Source: Renibacterium sp043789415
GTDB taxonomy: Bacteria; Actinomycetota; Actinomycetes; Actinomycetales; Micrococcaceae
DNA length: 64,000 nucleotides
Direction of reading: 5' to 3'
NCBI RefSeq assembly: GCF_043789415.1
Contig: NZ_JBDLLW010000004.1
Location: forward strand, 62,001-126,000
Shown: positions 33,440-41,987 of the stretch, piece after piece
Layout: each line of letters opens with the position of its first letter
How positions within the stretch are numbered: position 1 is the first letter of the stretch
Position numbers and translations under genes: made by a program
Notes under the pieces: model-generated
What the model saw: only the letters and a program-made list of their open reading frames with translations
Told to the model about the DNA's origin: nothing
Database searches by the model: none

Positions 33440-33555
33440 GCTAGCTGCCGGGGCTCGGGGGGTCCGGATCTGCTGCGCATCGCCGTCGTGAAGCCGCTGA
33501 GCGCTTGAAGCGTGAGAACATATCAGAAGCGGCCCCAACCGGAAGGACTTGTCAG

Positions 33556-34113
33556 ATGACTGAAGCAAAAGATTCAGAGGAAGCGGTTCCCCTGGAAATG
33601 GCTCCCGATGAAATCCTTCCGGCGGAGGAATCGGCGGAGGTTCCTGCGGAAGCGGCTGCCTCGCCGCAGCCTGCGAACGATCTGGCTGATTGGAAGGTCT
33701 TCCGGCTCGCGGTGGCCGCTCTCGGTATCGTCATCGTCGCTTTCGGTGCCTTCAGCTTGTTCGCCGGGGTAAAGGGCCTGCCGGATGCGATCAGCGAAAG
33801 CAACGCGACGCTGGAAAGCAATTATCGCTTCTTCGCGGCTCTGTTGGTCGGTGTGGGCGCTGCTTTTGTCGCGATAGCGATCAAGTTCAACTGGGCCAAT
33901 GTGCTGATCTTCGTCTGCGCCACGATCTTCCTGGGTGGTTTGGCGAGAGTGCTCTCCTGGGCGATCAGCGGATTGCCGAACTTTCTGATGATCCTGCTGA
34001 TGATCGTCGAACTGGTGATTCCGCCGGTCATTGCTGTCTGGTATCTCTGGATCAACCGCACCCAGAAGCTGCGCGAAAGCTACCGTGGAATGAATACGGT
34101 CCCGAAGCAGTAA
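33556..34113 (+). CDS. DUF4345-like membrane protein
   Basis: 185 residues. The first about 50 are acidic and Pro/Ala-rich, then four hydrophobic segments (about 60-80, 93-112, 118-135 and 145-168) end in a basic tail. The pattern of the last helices resembles DUF4345 proteins of unknown function. ATG 33556 has GGAAGGA upstream and is preferred to the far start at 33505. It ends 10 nt before ribF. The 116 nt before it show no gene. Confidence 0.7.
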   Translation: MTEAKDSEEAVPLEMAPDEILPAEESAEVPAEAAASPQPANDLADWKVFRLAVAALGIVIVAFGAFSLFAGVKGLPDAISESNATLESNYRFFAALLVGVGAAFVAIAIKFNWANVLIFVCATIFLGGLARVLSWAISGLPNFLMILLMIVELVIPPVIAVWYLWINRTQKLRESYRGMNTVPKQ

Positions 34114-34116
34114 CCT
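34111..34116 (+). promoter_or_regulatory. -10 box TAACCT of ribF
   Basis: TAACCT overlaps the preceding stop codon and stands 7 nt before the ribF GTG, again in leaderless spacing. Confidence 0.45.
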
Positions 34117-34123
34117 GAGATAC

Positions 34124-35080
34124 GTGCAATATTTCAATGGCCTGGCCGAGGTGCCCGCTGACTTCGGCCCCTCGGTAGTGACTCTCGGCAACTTCGATGG
34201 CGTGCACCGCGGCCACCAGGAAGTTCTGAACCACCTGGTGGCAACGGCTCGGCAGCGGCAAGCCCGAGCCGTTGCCATCACCTTTGACCCGCCACCGGCG
34301 CAGGTGCACCGGCCGGAGACCGCGCCAGGGCAAATCATGAGTCTCTCTGACCGCTTGGAGACCATGGCGCAGACCGGTTTGGACGCCGTCCTGGTCCTGC
34401 CGTACAGTCTGGAATTCGCTGCCCAGAGCGCGGAAGAGTTCGTCTCCTCCACCTTTGTCGCGGCGCTCCACGCGAGTGTTGTGGTGATCGGCCACGATGT
34501 GCGCTTCGGGCGCAATAACTCGGGTGATCTGAGCACTATGCAGGCACTCGGTCGAAAATACGATTTCGACGTCGAGGTGATCGAGGAGTTCGGCGAGGGG
34601 CGGCGCTGTTCCTCGACCTGGGTGCGAGAAGCCCTGGAATCCGGAGATGTGGCGAGTGCCGCTGCGGTGCTCGGCCGGCCGCACCAAATGCGTGGAGAAG
34701 TGGTGCACGGCGCTGCACGGGGCCGTGAGCTGGGCTTCCCGACGGCGAACCTCGCCGCGGATTCCTCGGGGTACATTCCGGCGGATGGGGTATATGCGGG
34801 GTGGCTGATCGATCAGCTCGGAGTGCGTTGGCCTGCGGCGATCTCAGTGGGCAGTAACCCGACCTTTGAAGGCGTCAGCAGGCAAGTGGAGGCCCACGTG
34901 CTGGATCGGCCCGAGGAAGCAGTGGAGGACTTCAATCTCTACGGGCAGTTCGTCACCGTGGAGTTCGTCGAGCGCTTGCGCGGCATGGTGGCCTATACCG
35001 GCCCCGAAGCCCTGATTGATCAGATGTGCAAGGACGTCGAGCGGAGCAGGGGAGTGCTGCTCGGTTCAGAGCTCACTTAG
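34124..35080 (+). CDS. ribF: bifunctional riboflavin kinase/FAD synthetase
   Basis: 318-residue RibF that makes FMN from riboflavin and then FAD. The N-terminal nucleotidyltransferase domain has VVTLGNFDGVHRGHQEVL (HxGH-type motif) and SSTWVREAL. The C-terminal kinase domain has GRPHQMRGEVVHGAARGRELGFPTANL (PTAN motif) and DFNLYGQFVTVEFVERLRG. The GTG is 7 nt after a -10 box. Its conserved position is between truB and rpsO, here separated from truB by an accessory cassette. No FMN riboswitch is visible. Confidence 0.96.
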   Translation: MQYFNGLAEVPADFGPSVVTLGNFDGVHRGHQEVLNHLVATARQRQARAVAITFDPPPAQVHRPETAPGQIMSLSDRLETMAQTGLDAVLVLPYSLEFAAQSAEEFVSSTFVAALHASVVVIGHDVRFGRNNSGDLSTMQALGRKYDFDVEVIEEFGEGRRCSSTWVREALESGDVASAAAVLGRPHQMRGEVVHGAARGRELGFPTANLAADSSGYIPADGVYAGWLIDQLGVRWPAAISVGSNPTFEGVSRQVEAHVLDRPEEAVEDFNLYGQFVTVEFVERLRGMVAYTGPEALIDQMCKDVERSRGVLLGSELT

Positions 35081-35106
35081 ATCCTGCCTTTTCCGCGAGT
35101 GCGGGT

Positions 35107-35739
35107 TTAAGAGAGTTCGCCCAGGGCTCCCATCGCCTGATCGAGCACCAGGGAGAAGGGTTTTTTCGCTCCGCTTTCAATCCAGCTTGTCTCGGCGGCG
35201 TCCAGGCAGGCCAGAGCTGCGCCAGCCATGGCGTGGGGTCGTGGGTCATCCGCGCTGAGCTGCTCTGGAAAGCGATCCACAAGATTCGGTCTCAGCAGCT
35301 TTGGCCAGCCTGAGATCTGCTCGAAATAGTAGCCCTGAAGCGCCGGGGTCTCCATTCTCAGCCGAACCAGCGGCAAGGACTCCTGCGGGGAGCGGTTCAG
35401 CGGTTCGATCAGCACCTCGAAGGCTTGCCGCAGTGCGGCCCAACAGGGAACCTCGGCCGGTATCTCGGCCAATCTTCCATTGAGTCGTTCGCCCATTCGC
35501 TTGAGTCCTCCCAGCACCACCCCTTCCTTGGAGGGGAAGTACCGGAAAAAACTCCGCCGAGAGATTCCGGTAGCCGCTGCGATCTGATCCACCGTGGTTT
35601 CGGTGTAGCCGTACTCGACGAAAAGCTTGAGCGCCGCAGACATCAACTCTTCTCGGACGGCGCGTTGTGTTCTGGTCCTCAGGTCTTCTGGCATCTCCTG
35701 AGAATACCCGGTTTCCTGTGAAGATGTTGTTTTTGGCAC
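35107..35739 (-). CDS. TetR-family transcriptional regulator
   Basis: About 210 residues. The N-terminal helix-turn-helix is clear (LMSAALKLFVEYGYTETTVDQIAAATGISRRSFFRYFPSKEGVV, about 32-75) followed by a helical sensor domain. The start is uncertain: GTG 35739 lies inside the operator direct repeat, and ATG 35694 has a purine run immediately adjacent. Divergent from an intact FAD monooxygenase whose promoter carries repeats and a palindrome. This TetR/monooxygenase pair mirrors the decayed pair at 13916-15687. Confidence 0.9.
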   Translation of the reverse strand: MPKTTSSQETGYSQEMPEDLRTRTQRAVREELMSAALKLFVEYGYTETTVDQIAAATGISRRSFFRYFPSKEGVVLGGLKRMGERLNGRLAEIPAEVPCWAALRQAFEVLIEPLNRSPQESLPLVRLRMETPALQGYYFEQISGWPKLLRPNLVDRFPEQLSADDPRPHAMAGAALACLDAAETSWIESGAKKPFSLVLDQAMGALGELS

Positions 35740-35773
35740 TGCAAGTTGTTTTTGGCACTAAGTGCCATATACT
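35726..35773. promoter_or_regulatory. direct-repeat/palindrome operator and -10 of the monooxygenase
   Basis: GTTGTTTTTGGCACT occurs twice (35726-35740 and 35745-35759), 19 bp apart. The second copy forms the 15-bp palindrome TGGCACTAAGTGCCA (35753-35767), which abuts a TATACT -10 box (35768-35773). A TetR dimer here would occlude the monooxygenase promoter. Confidence 0.7.
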
Positions 35774-35823
35774 GAATTCACATATTCACGACACCGTTGG
35801 TGCCGCATTGAAAGGGAAGAAAA

Positions 35824-37074
35824 ATGTCAGCACATAGCAGCAGTCAGGGAACCCCTCGTGCACTGATCGTGGGGGCCGGAATAGCCGGTCTCGCCGCAGC
35901 CACAAGCTTGCATCGAGCCGGCTGGGAAGCCGTGATTATTGAGCGTGCAGCAGGTCGGCGCAGGGGCGGATATTTCGTCGCTTTGACCGGGGCGGGCCGC
36001 TACGCAGCGGAGCGCCTTGGCTCGCTCGATCTGATGCCGGACCGTGCCTCGCAGACCCGCAATGCCTTCGATATTGACCGAGAGGGCAACTTCAGTCCCA
36101 GCATCAGCCTTGCCGACCAGGTCGGGGCGCCCAGAATGATGCTGCGCGGCGATATCGAAAATGCGCTCTTCGAGCGGTTGCCCAGTGAAGTCGAGATCCG
36201 ATTCTCTTCCCAGCCCACTGAGATCGTGGACCATGGAAGCCATGTTGAGGTCACGATCGTGAATGCGGAAACCGGAACGAGCAGCACGGAGAGATTCGAT
36301 CTGCTGATCGGTGCCGATGGGCTGCGTTCCACGGTGCGCAGGATGGCTTTCGGCCCCGACGAGGACTTCCTGGCCCCTCTGGGCTATGTGATCGCGGCGA
36401 CCGTGTTGGACGGCGGTTTGCGGGGTATCTCCCCGCAGGATGGTGTGAGCCTGGTCGAATCAGGGCGCGGCGCCTTCGCTTTCGGTCTGGAAGATGGGCG
36501 GCAGACGCTGTTCCTCAACTATCGTCCGGACGATATGAAAGCCGAATTCTCCCGCTCGGCTATCGAGTCGCTGCGGGCGGCTTTCGGTCCTGAGCCGGCC
36601 GGGGAAGTGCTGGGGGACATGCTCGATCAGTTCGAGAACTCCGATGAATTCCTCTTCGATTCCGCGAGCCAAGTGAAGATGCCGCAGTGGGTGAAGGGCA
36701 GGGTGATAGTGCTCGGCGACTCCGCATGGTGCCCGACCCTCTACGCCGGGCTGGGTGCCTCAAGCGCCCTTGCCGGGGCCGATCTGCTGGGCAAGATGCT
36801 CGAGTTGCACCCCGAGGATCTCGCTGAGGCCCTCGCTGACTGGGAACGCACCATGCGACCTCACGTGGATAAATTCCAGGAGTGCTGCTTCATCCTGAGG
36901 CCTTTCTTTATCGTGAATACACCGGAAGAGTTGCGGCAGCGCCAGGAGGCGGTGGCGAAGCTGTCCGATGCGAAGCTGCGCGAGGAATTCTACGCAACGG
37001 AAGAACAGAAGAAGTATGCGGAATGGAAGAACGTCGATGTCGTCCCGATCGTCTCGGAGATGCTCAGTGTCTAA
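35824..37074 (+). CDS. FAD-dependent monooxygenase (PHBH-type)
   Basis: 416-residue flavin monooxygenase. The Rossmann motif ALIVGAGIAGLAAATSLHRAG ends in the second-strand acidic residue of VIIERA. DLLIGADGLRSTVR (DG motif) and GRVIVLGDSAWCPTLYAGLG (GD motif) complete the FAD site. The C-terminus has a charged helical extension. An AAGGGAAG ribosome site precedes the ATG. Members hydroxylate aromatic or polyketide compounds using NAD(P)H and O2, or inactivate tetracycline-like drugs; the substrate is not predictable. Likely controlled by the divergent TetR. Confidence 0.9.
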   Translation: MSAHSSSQGTPRALIVGAGIAGLAAATSLHRAGWEAVIIERAAGRRRGGYFVALTGAGRYAAERLGSLDLMPDRASQTRNAFDIDREGNFSPSISLADQVGAPRMMLRGDIENALFERLPSEVEIRFSSQPTEIVDHGSHVEVTIVNAETGTSSTERFDLLIGADGLRSTVRRMAFGPDEDFLAPLGYVIAATVLDGGLRGISPQDGVSLVESGRGAFAFGLEDGRQTLFLNYRPDDMKAEFSRSAIESLRAAFGPEPAGEVLGDMLDQFENSDEFLFDSASQVKMPQWVKGRVIVLGDSAWCPTLYAGLGASSALAGADLLGKMLELHPEDLAEALADWERTMRPHVDKFQECCFILRPFFIVNTPEELRQRQEAVAKLSDAKLREEFYATEEQKKYAEWKNVDVVPIVSEMLSV

Positions 37075-37180
37075 GGATCACTGACCCTTCCACCGGAATC
37101 AACACCTTGAGCAAAATAGAGTAAACTGGAGGTGTGAATCCGGCTGCAGTCCGTGGCGGCTGGATTTCGTGATGCTCAAG

Positions 37181-37234
37181 CGTCAAACGTCGGTGATGTT
37201 TGACGCAGGGCACCTCGCACCCGTTGACGCAGGG
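37181..37234 (+). promoter_or_regulatory. rpsO 5' leader hairpin and repeats
   Basis: CGTCAAAC-N9-GTTTGACG forms an 8-bp hairpin (37181-37205), and TTGACGCAGGG is repeated at 37200-37210 and 37224-37234. These lie 37-90 nt before the rpsO start, where other bacteria have S15-binding leader structures. Confidence 0.5.
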
Positions 37235-37270
37235 TCCTCGGGATTCACGGCACAACTCAAGGAGTTACTT

Positions 37271-37540
37271 GTGGCATTAGACGCCGCTGTAAAGCAAGAC
37301 ATCATCAAGGAATACGCCACCACTGAGGGTGACACCGGTTCGCCGGAGGTTCAGATCGCGATGCTCTCCAAGCGCATCTCTGACTTGACCGAGCACCTGA
37401 AGATGCACAAGCACGATCACCACACTCGTCGTGGTCTGATGGCTCTGGTGGGTCGTCGGAAGCGTCTGCTGGCTTACCTGCATGACACCGACATTGCACG
37501 CTACCGTTCGCTCATCGAGCGTCTCGGCCTGCGTCGATAA
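37271..37540 (+). CDS. rpsO: 30S ribosomal protein S15
   Basis: 89 residues, standard length. Signature motifs: EGDTGSPEVQIAMLSKRI, LTEHLKMHKHDHHTRRGLMALVGRRKRLLAYL and the final RYRSLIERLGLRR. GTG 37271 follows AAGGAG with good spacing; the longer open frame from 37169 covers the structured leader and is not coding. S15 binds 16S rRNA and organises the 30S platform. Upstream of pnp, as in most bacteria. Confidence 0.97.
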   Translation: MALDAAVKQDIIKEYATTEGDTGSPEVQIAMLSKRISDLTEHLKMHKHDHHTRRGLMALVGRRKRLLAYLHDTDIARYRSLIERLGLRR

Positions 37541-37544
37541 AACT

Positions 37545-37586
37545 GTTTGAGGCCGCATTTCCCTGCCGGGAATGCGGCCTCAAAAC
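37545..37586. terminator. bidirectional-looking hairpin after rpsO
   Basis: A 17-18-bp stem built on TTTGAGGCCGCATT and AATGCGGCCTCAAA with a TGCC loop, starting 4 nt after the rpsO stop. It may end rpsO transcripts or serve as the RNA processing site known between rpsO and pnp. The rest of the gap to pnp shows no gene. Confidence 0.75.
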
Positions 37587-37765
37587 TTTCAACTAAACCA
37601 CAGCTGAAAGTCATCCACCGCTGCGCATTCGCGGTCCTCGGTAGTGACCTCCGGAAGATTTTGACATTCCGTGGGTCTCGATCGAAGGCCGGGTGCGGCC
37701 CGCCGTGAGGCTGGGCGGGTGGGGATGACCGAGGCTAGAACACAGAGAAACGGAGGTGACTCTCT

Positions 37766-40000
37766 ATGGAGGGTCCCGAAATCCAATTCGCCGAAGCAGT
37801 GATCGACAACGGTCGCTTCGGCCAACGCACTATTCGCTTTGAAACCGGTCGCCTGGCGCAACAAGCCGCAGGCTCCGCGATGGTCTACATCGACGACGAC
37901 ACCGCGTTGCTCTCCGCGACCACCGCGGGCAAGCAGCCGCGTGAAGGCTTCGACTTCTTCCCGCTCACCGTGGACGTGGAAGAGCGGATGTATGCCGCAG
38001 GCCGCATCCCGGGCTCGTTCTTCCGCCGCGAAGGCCGCCCCTCCACCGAAGCTATCCTGGCTTGTCGGCTGATGGACCGCCCGCTGCGCCCAGCCTTCGT
38101 GAAGGGCCTGCGCAACGAGGTGCAGATCGTGGTCACCGTGCTGGCGATCAACCCCGATGAGCTGTACGACGTCGTCGCGATCAACGCTTCCTCGATGTCC
38201 ACTCAGCTTTCCGGTCTGCCCTTCTCCGGCCCGATCGGCGGCGTCCGCGTCGCTCTGATCGAGGGCCAGTGGGTTGCATTCCCGCGTCACTCCGAGCTGG
38301 AGAACGCAGTCTTCGATATGGTCGTTGCTGGCCGAGTAGCTGGCGACGACGTTGCGATCATGATGGTCGAGGCGGAAGCCACCGACAACTCCTGGAAGCT
38401 GATCAAGGAAGACGGCGCCACTGCACCGACCGAAGAGGTCGTCGCCGAGGGCCTCGAAGCGGCTAAGCCGTTTATCAAGGTGCTCTGCGAGGCACAGGCC
38501 GATCTGGCTGCTCGCGCGGCTAAGCCCACCGTTGAGTTCCCGATCTTCCTGGACTACGAGCAGGATGCTTACGACGCCGTTGACGCGGCTGCCGCTACTC
38601 GTCTCGCCGAGGTCTTCCAGATCGCCGATAAGCAGGAGCGCGACAACGCTTCCGACGCGCTCAAGGACGAGGTTGTCTCAAGCTTGGCTGCGCAGTTCGA
38701 AGGCCGCGAGAAGGAGCTTTCGGCTGCTTTCCGCTCGGTCACCAAGAAGGTGGTACGCCAGCGCATCCTGAAGGATCAGGTCCGCATCGACGGCCGTGGC
38801 CTGACCGACATTCGCCAGCTCACCGCCGAGGTCGAGGTACTGCCTCGGGTTCACGGTTCAGCGATCTTCGAGCGCGGTGAAACCCAGATCATGGGTGTCA
38901 CCACCTTGAACATGCTCAAGATGGAACAGCAGATCGACTCGCTCTCTCCGGAGAAGACGAAGCGCTACATGCACAACTACAACTTCCCGCCGTACTCCAC
39001 CGGTGAAACCGGTCGGGTGGGTTCGCCCAAGCGCCGCGAAATCGGCCACGGTGCGCTCGCTGAGCGCGCTCTGGTGCCGGTGCTGCCTTCGCGTGAGGAA
39101 TTCCCCTACGCGATCCGCCAGGTCTCCGAAGCGCTCGGATCCAACGGCTCCACCTCGATGGGCTCGGTCTGCGCTTCGACGCTCTCGCTGCTCAATGCCG
39201 GTGTGCCGTTGAAGGCTCCCGTGGCTGGTATCGCGATGGGCTTGGTCTCCGATGAGGTCGATGGTCAGACCCGTTACGCCGCGCTGACCGACATCCTGGG
39301 TGCCGAAGACGCCTTCGGCGATATGGACTTCAAGGTAGCCGGTACTTCCGAGTTCGTCACCGCGATCCAGCTCGACACCAAGCTCGACGGCATCCCCGCC
39401 TCCGTGCTGGCTGCCGCGCTCAAGCAGGCTCGCGAAGCCCGATTGCACATCCTGGGTGTGCTGAACGCCGCGATCGACGTACCGGATGAACTCTCCGAGT
39501 TCGCCCCGCGGGTCATCGCAGTCAAGATCCCGGTTGACAAGATCGGCGAGGTCATCGGGCCGAAGGGCAAGATGATCAACCAGATCCAGGAGGACACTGG
39601 CGCGGACATCTCGATCGAAGATGACGGCACGGTGTACATCGGCGCTACCAACGGTCCTTCGGCCGACGCAGCCCGATCGGCGATCAACGCGATCGCCAAC
39701 CCGCAGGTCCCCGAGATCGGCGAGCGGTACCTGGGCACCGTGGTGAAGACCACCACCTTCGGTGCTTTCGTTTCACTCACCCCGGGCAAGGACGGTCTGT
39801 TGCACGTCACCGAGCTGCGCAAGATCAACGACGGCAAGCGAGTGGACAACGTCGACGACGTTGTCTCCGTAGGCCAGAAGATCCAGGTGGAGATCACCAA
39901 GATCGACGATCGTGGAAAGCTCTCGCTCTCCCCGGTGATCGCCGACGAGGCTTCCGCGGAGGCCACTGAGGCAGAGTCCGTCGAAGTTCAGGCTAACTAA
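37766..40000 (+). CDS. pnp: polyribonucleotide nucleotidyltransferase
   Basis: 744-residue PNPase, the phosphorolytic 3'-5' exoribonuclease (GpsI in actinobacteria). Two RNase PH-like domains are joined by the helical domain. Typical segments are FFPLTVDVEERMYAAGRIPGSFFRREGRPS, RIDGRGLTDIRQL and HGSAIFERGETQ. A KH domain (DKIGEVIGPKGKMINQI, about 590-610) and an S1 domain (GERYLGTVVKTTTFGAFVSL onward) end the protein. A GGAGG ribosome site precedes the ATG. The M16 peptidase starts 4 nt after the stop. Confidence 0.97.
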   Translation: MEGPEIQFAEAVIDNGRFGQRTIRFETGRLAQQAAGSAMVYIDDDTALLSATTAGKQPREGFDFFPLTVDVEERMYAAGRIPGSFFRREGRPSTEAILACRLMDRPLRPAFVKGLRNEVQIVVTVLAINPDELYDVVAINASSMSTQLSGLPFSGPIGGVRVALIEGQWVAFPRHSELENAVFDMVVAGRVAGDDVAIMMVEAEATDNSWKLIKEDGATAPTEEVVAEGLEAAKPFIKVLCEAQADLAARAAKPTVEFPIFLDYEQDAYDAVDAAAATRLAEVFQIADKQERDNASDALKDEVVSSLAAQFEGREKELSAAFRSVTKKVVRQRILKDQVRIDGRGLTDIRQLTAEVEVLPRVHGSAIFERGETQIMGVTTLNMLKMEQQIDSLSPEKTKRYMHNYNFPPYSTGETGRVGSPKRREIGHGALAERALVPVLPSREEFPYAIRQVSEALGSNGSTSMGSVCASTLSLLNAGVPLKAPVAGIAMGLVSDEVDGQTRYAALTDILGAEDAFGDMDFKVAGTSEFVTAIQLDTKLDGIPASVLAAALKQAREARLHILGVLNAAIDVPDELSEFAPRVIAVKIPVDKIGEVIGPKGKMINQIQEDTGADISIEDDGTVYIGATNGPSADAARSAINAIANPQVPEIGERYLGTVVKTTTFGAFVSLTPGKDGLLHVTELRKINDGKRVDNVDDVVSVGQKIQVEITKIDDRGKLSLSPVIADEASAEATEAESVEVQAN

Positions 40001-40004
40001 AAAG

Positions 40005-41399
40005 TTGACTGAACAACTACCACTGCTCTCGGCTCAGACGCTCGAGAAGCTGTTCCGCTCGGAACAGGCCGTTGAAGGGCAGTTAGCTCCGGGGCAAGTG
40101 GTTTCAGGCCAGCCGGGCGGCGCCGTCGTGCGCCGCTCGGTGCTGCCTGGTGGAGTCCGGGTGCTGACCGAGTCGATGCCCGGCCAGCGTAGCGCTACTA
40201 TCGGCTTCTGGGTCGGGGTGGGCTCGCGGGACGAGGCTGATGACCAGCACGGCTCCACCCATTTTCTTGAGCATTTGCTCTTCAAGGGCACCGCTCGTCG
40301 CACCGCGCTGGACATCGCCTCGGCTTTCGACGAGGTGGGCGGCGAATCCAATGCGGCGACCGCCAAGGAAAGCACCTGTTACTACGCTCGGGTGCTGGAT
40401 AGCGATGTTGCGATGGCGATCGAGGTGATCGCCGATATGATCACTTCCGCCGTGCTTGACACCGAGGAACTCGAAGCAGAACGCGAGGTCATTCTCGAAG
40501 AAATCGCGATGGACAGCGACGACCCCACGGACGTGGCGCACGAGAAGTTCGTCGCGGCTGTGCTCGGGAATCACCCACTCGGCAGGCCCATCGGTGGCAC
40601 TCCGGAAGCGATCAAAGAGGTTTCCCGGGACTCGGTATGGCAGCACTACCGGCGGTATTATCGCCCGGATGAGCTAGTGATCACCGCTGCAGGCGGATTG
40701 GACCACGACGTCGTCTGCGCCCGGGTGCTCGAAGCGCTGAGTTCGGCTGGCTGGCAGTTGGACCCGGCGGCAGCCCCGGTGCCACGTCGGAATACCGAGT
40801 TCGCGGCGATCAGCGGCACTGCTGGCCTCCAGGTTTTCCATCGCCAGGTGGAACAGGCAAATATCATCATGGGTTGCCCGTCGATCGTGGCCACCGATGA
40901 ACGCCGCTTCGTGATGAGCGTGCTGAACGCCATTCTGGGCGGTGGGATGTCTTCCCGGTTGTTCCAGGAGATCCGTGAAAAGCGCGGCTTGGTGTACTCC
41001 ACCTATTCTTTTTCCTCCGCGTACGCGGATGCCGGCTACTTCGGCATGTATGCGGGATGCTCGCCGCAGAAGGTGCCTCAGGTGCTCGGCCTGCTGGCCG
41101 CTGAACTGGAGAAGCTCGCTGCCGAGGGCATCTCTGCCGAAGAATTACGCAAGGCTACCGGACAGCTCTCCGGCGGTATTGTGCTCGCCCTGGAAGACAC
41201 CGGTTCCCGGATGTCCAGGCTTGGCCGGGCTGAGCTGGTCTCCGGTGAGTTCCTGGACATCGATCAAACCCTGGAACGGATTCACGCGGTGACCGCTGAG
41301 CAGGTGCAGGAGCTGGCTCGAGAGCTGGCTGCTGCGCCTCGGACGATCACCGTGGTGGGGCCTTTTGAAGAGGATGAGACCTTCGGCCTCTCACTCTAG
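40005..41399 (+). CDS. M16-family zinc peptidase
   Basis: 464-residue peptidase of the processing-protease family. The inverted zinc motif HFLEH (about residues 87-91) with the downstream Glu region (EREVILEEIAMDSDDP), the LGNHPLGRPIGGT loop and the C-terminal RxxY-type region are kept. TTG 40005 is the first in-frame start after the pnp stop, with only a weak ribosome site, so the start is not certain. The pnp-M16 pair is conserved in actinobacteria and firmicutes. The substrate is unknown. Confidence 0.9.
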   Translation: MTEQLPLLSAQTLEKLFRSEQAVEGQLAPGQVVSGQPGGAVVRRSVLPGGVRVLTESMPGQRSATIGFWVGVGSRDEADDQHGSTHFLEHLLFKGTARRTALDIASAFDEVGGESNAATAKESTCYYARVLDSDVAMAIEVIADMITSAVLDTEELEAEREVILEEIAMDSDDPTDVAHEKFVAAVLGNHPLGRPIGGTPEAIKEVSRDSVWQHYRRYYRPDELVITAAGGLDHDVVCARVLEALSSAGWQLDPAAAPVPRRNTEFAAISGTAGLQVFHRQVEQANIIMGCPSIVATDERRFVMSVLNAILGGGMSSRLFQEIREKRGLVYSTYSFSSAYADAGYFGMYAGCSPQKVPQVLGLLAAELEKLAAEGISAEELRKATGQLSGGIVLALEDTGSRMSRLGRAELVSGEFLDIDQTLERIHAVTAEQVQELARELAAAPRTITVVGPFEEDETFGLSL

Positions 41400-41413
41400 G
41401 CTGACTGTTGAGT

Positions 41414-41490
41414 AGCGCAGGGCGCTTGCAACCGAGTTTCCACTCACCAATCGCTGGATGTCTGTGGAGACGGTGCAAGCGCCCTGCGCT
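41414..41490. terminator. long inverted repeat between convergent genes
   Basis: AGCGCAGGGCGCTTGCA and its exact reverse complement (17 bp) flank 43 nt that can partly pair as well, followed by TTTAAT. It lies between the convergent peptidase and small secreted-peptide genes and fits a bidirectional terminator, or a third type of hairpin element. Confidence 0.75.
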
Positions 41491-41511
41491 TTTAATAGCT
41501 CGCCATCACCA

Positions 41512-41706
41512 TCAACGAGCGTTGAAGGTGATGCCTCGCCACCGATCTGTGTAATAGTTCTGAGATCCATTGCTGTACTTAAAGCAACCGCTGCCGCATG
41601 AACCTTGGTACACATAGGAATTTGCGGCGCTGGCGCTGCTGGCCGCTGCCAGTCCAATAGTTGAAGCGATGCCGATCGCAAGGACGGTGCCGACTAACTT
41701 TTTCAT
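41512..41706 (-). CDS. small secreted peptide precursor
   Basis: 64 residues. A classic signal peptide (MKKLVGTVLAIGIASTIGLAA, cleavage after ASSASA) leads to a mature peptide of about 37 residues with a CGSGC pair, several Tyr/Ser/Gly and a basic end. The AGGAG site upstream supports ATG 41706; a reading to 41763 is not supported. No family was recognised; secreted peptides of this size include bacteriocins and cell-wall proteins. The surroundings are AT-rich (41760-41830) compared with the genome, which hints at a young or mobile gene. A CCCGGA-N5-TCCGGG hairpin lies in its 5' region (41742-41758). Confidence 0.7.
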   Translation of the reverse strand: MKKLVGTVLAIGIASTIGLAAASSASAANSYVYQGSCGSGCFKYSNGSQNYYTDRWRGITFNAR

Positions 41707-41987
41707 GTCGTACTCCTGACGGTGGTTGATGCTGTTTTTATCCCGGAAACTCTCCGGGTACAAGGAATATAACTCGACGATGGATAAATTAGCAATAGGT
41801 TATTCTATTGTTTATTTAAATTGAATCGCAGCTGATTGCCAGGCCAGAAATTGGCTGAATATTCTGATCGCGCGCAGCTCTGAGCTACCTTGCCGAGTAC
41901 CTCGGCCTGCCGCCTCATTGGATTCCAAGAGGCTCTCCAACTGCTCGAATGGCTCTGGGCGCAGTGAGCTGCCGATCCCTGAGAACG

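Noticed and set aside
37169..37270. Longer N-terminus for ribosomal protein S15
   Set aside because: The family starts at the GTG at 37271, which has a strong ribosome site; the upstream part is a structured leader.
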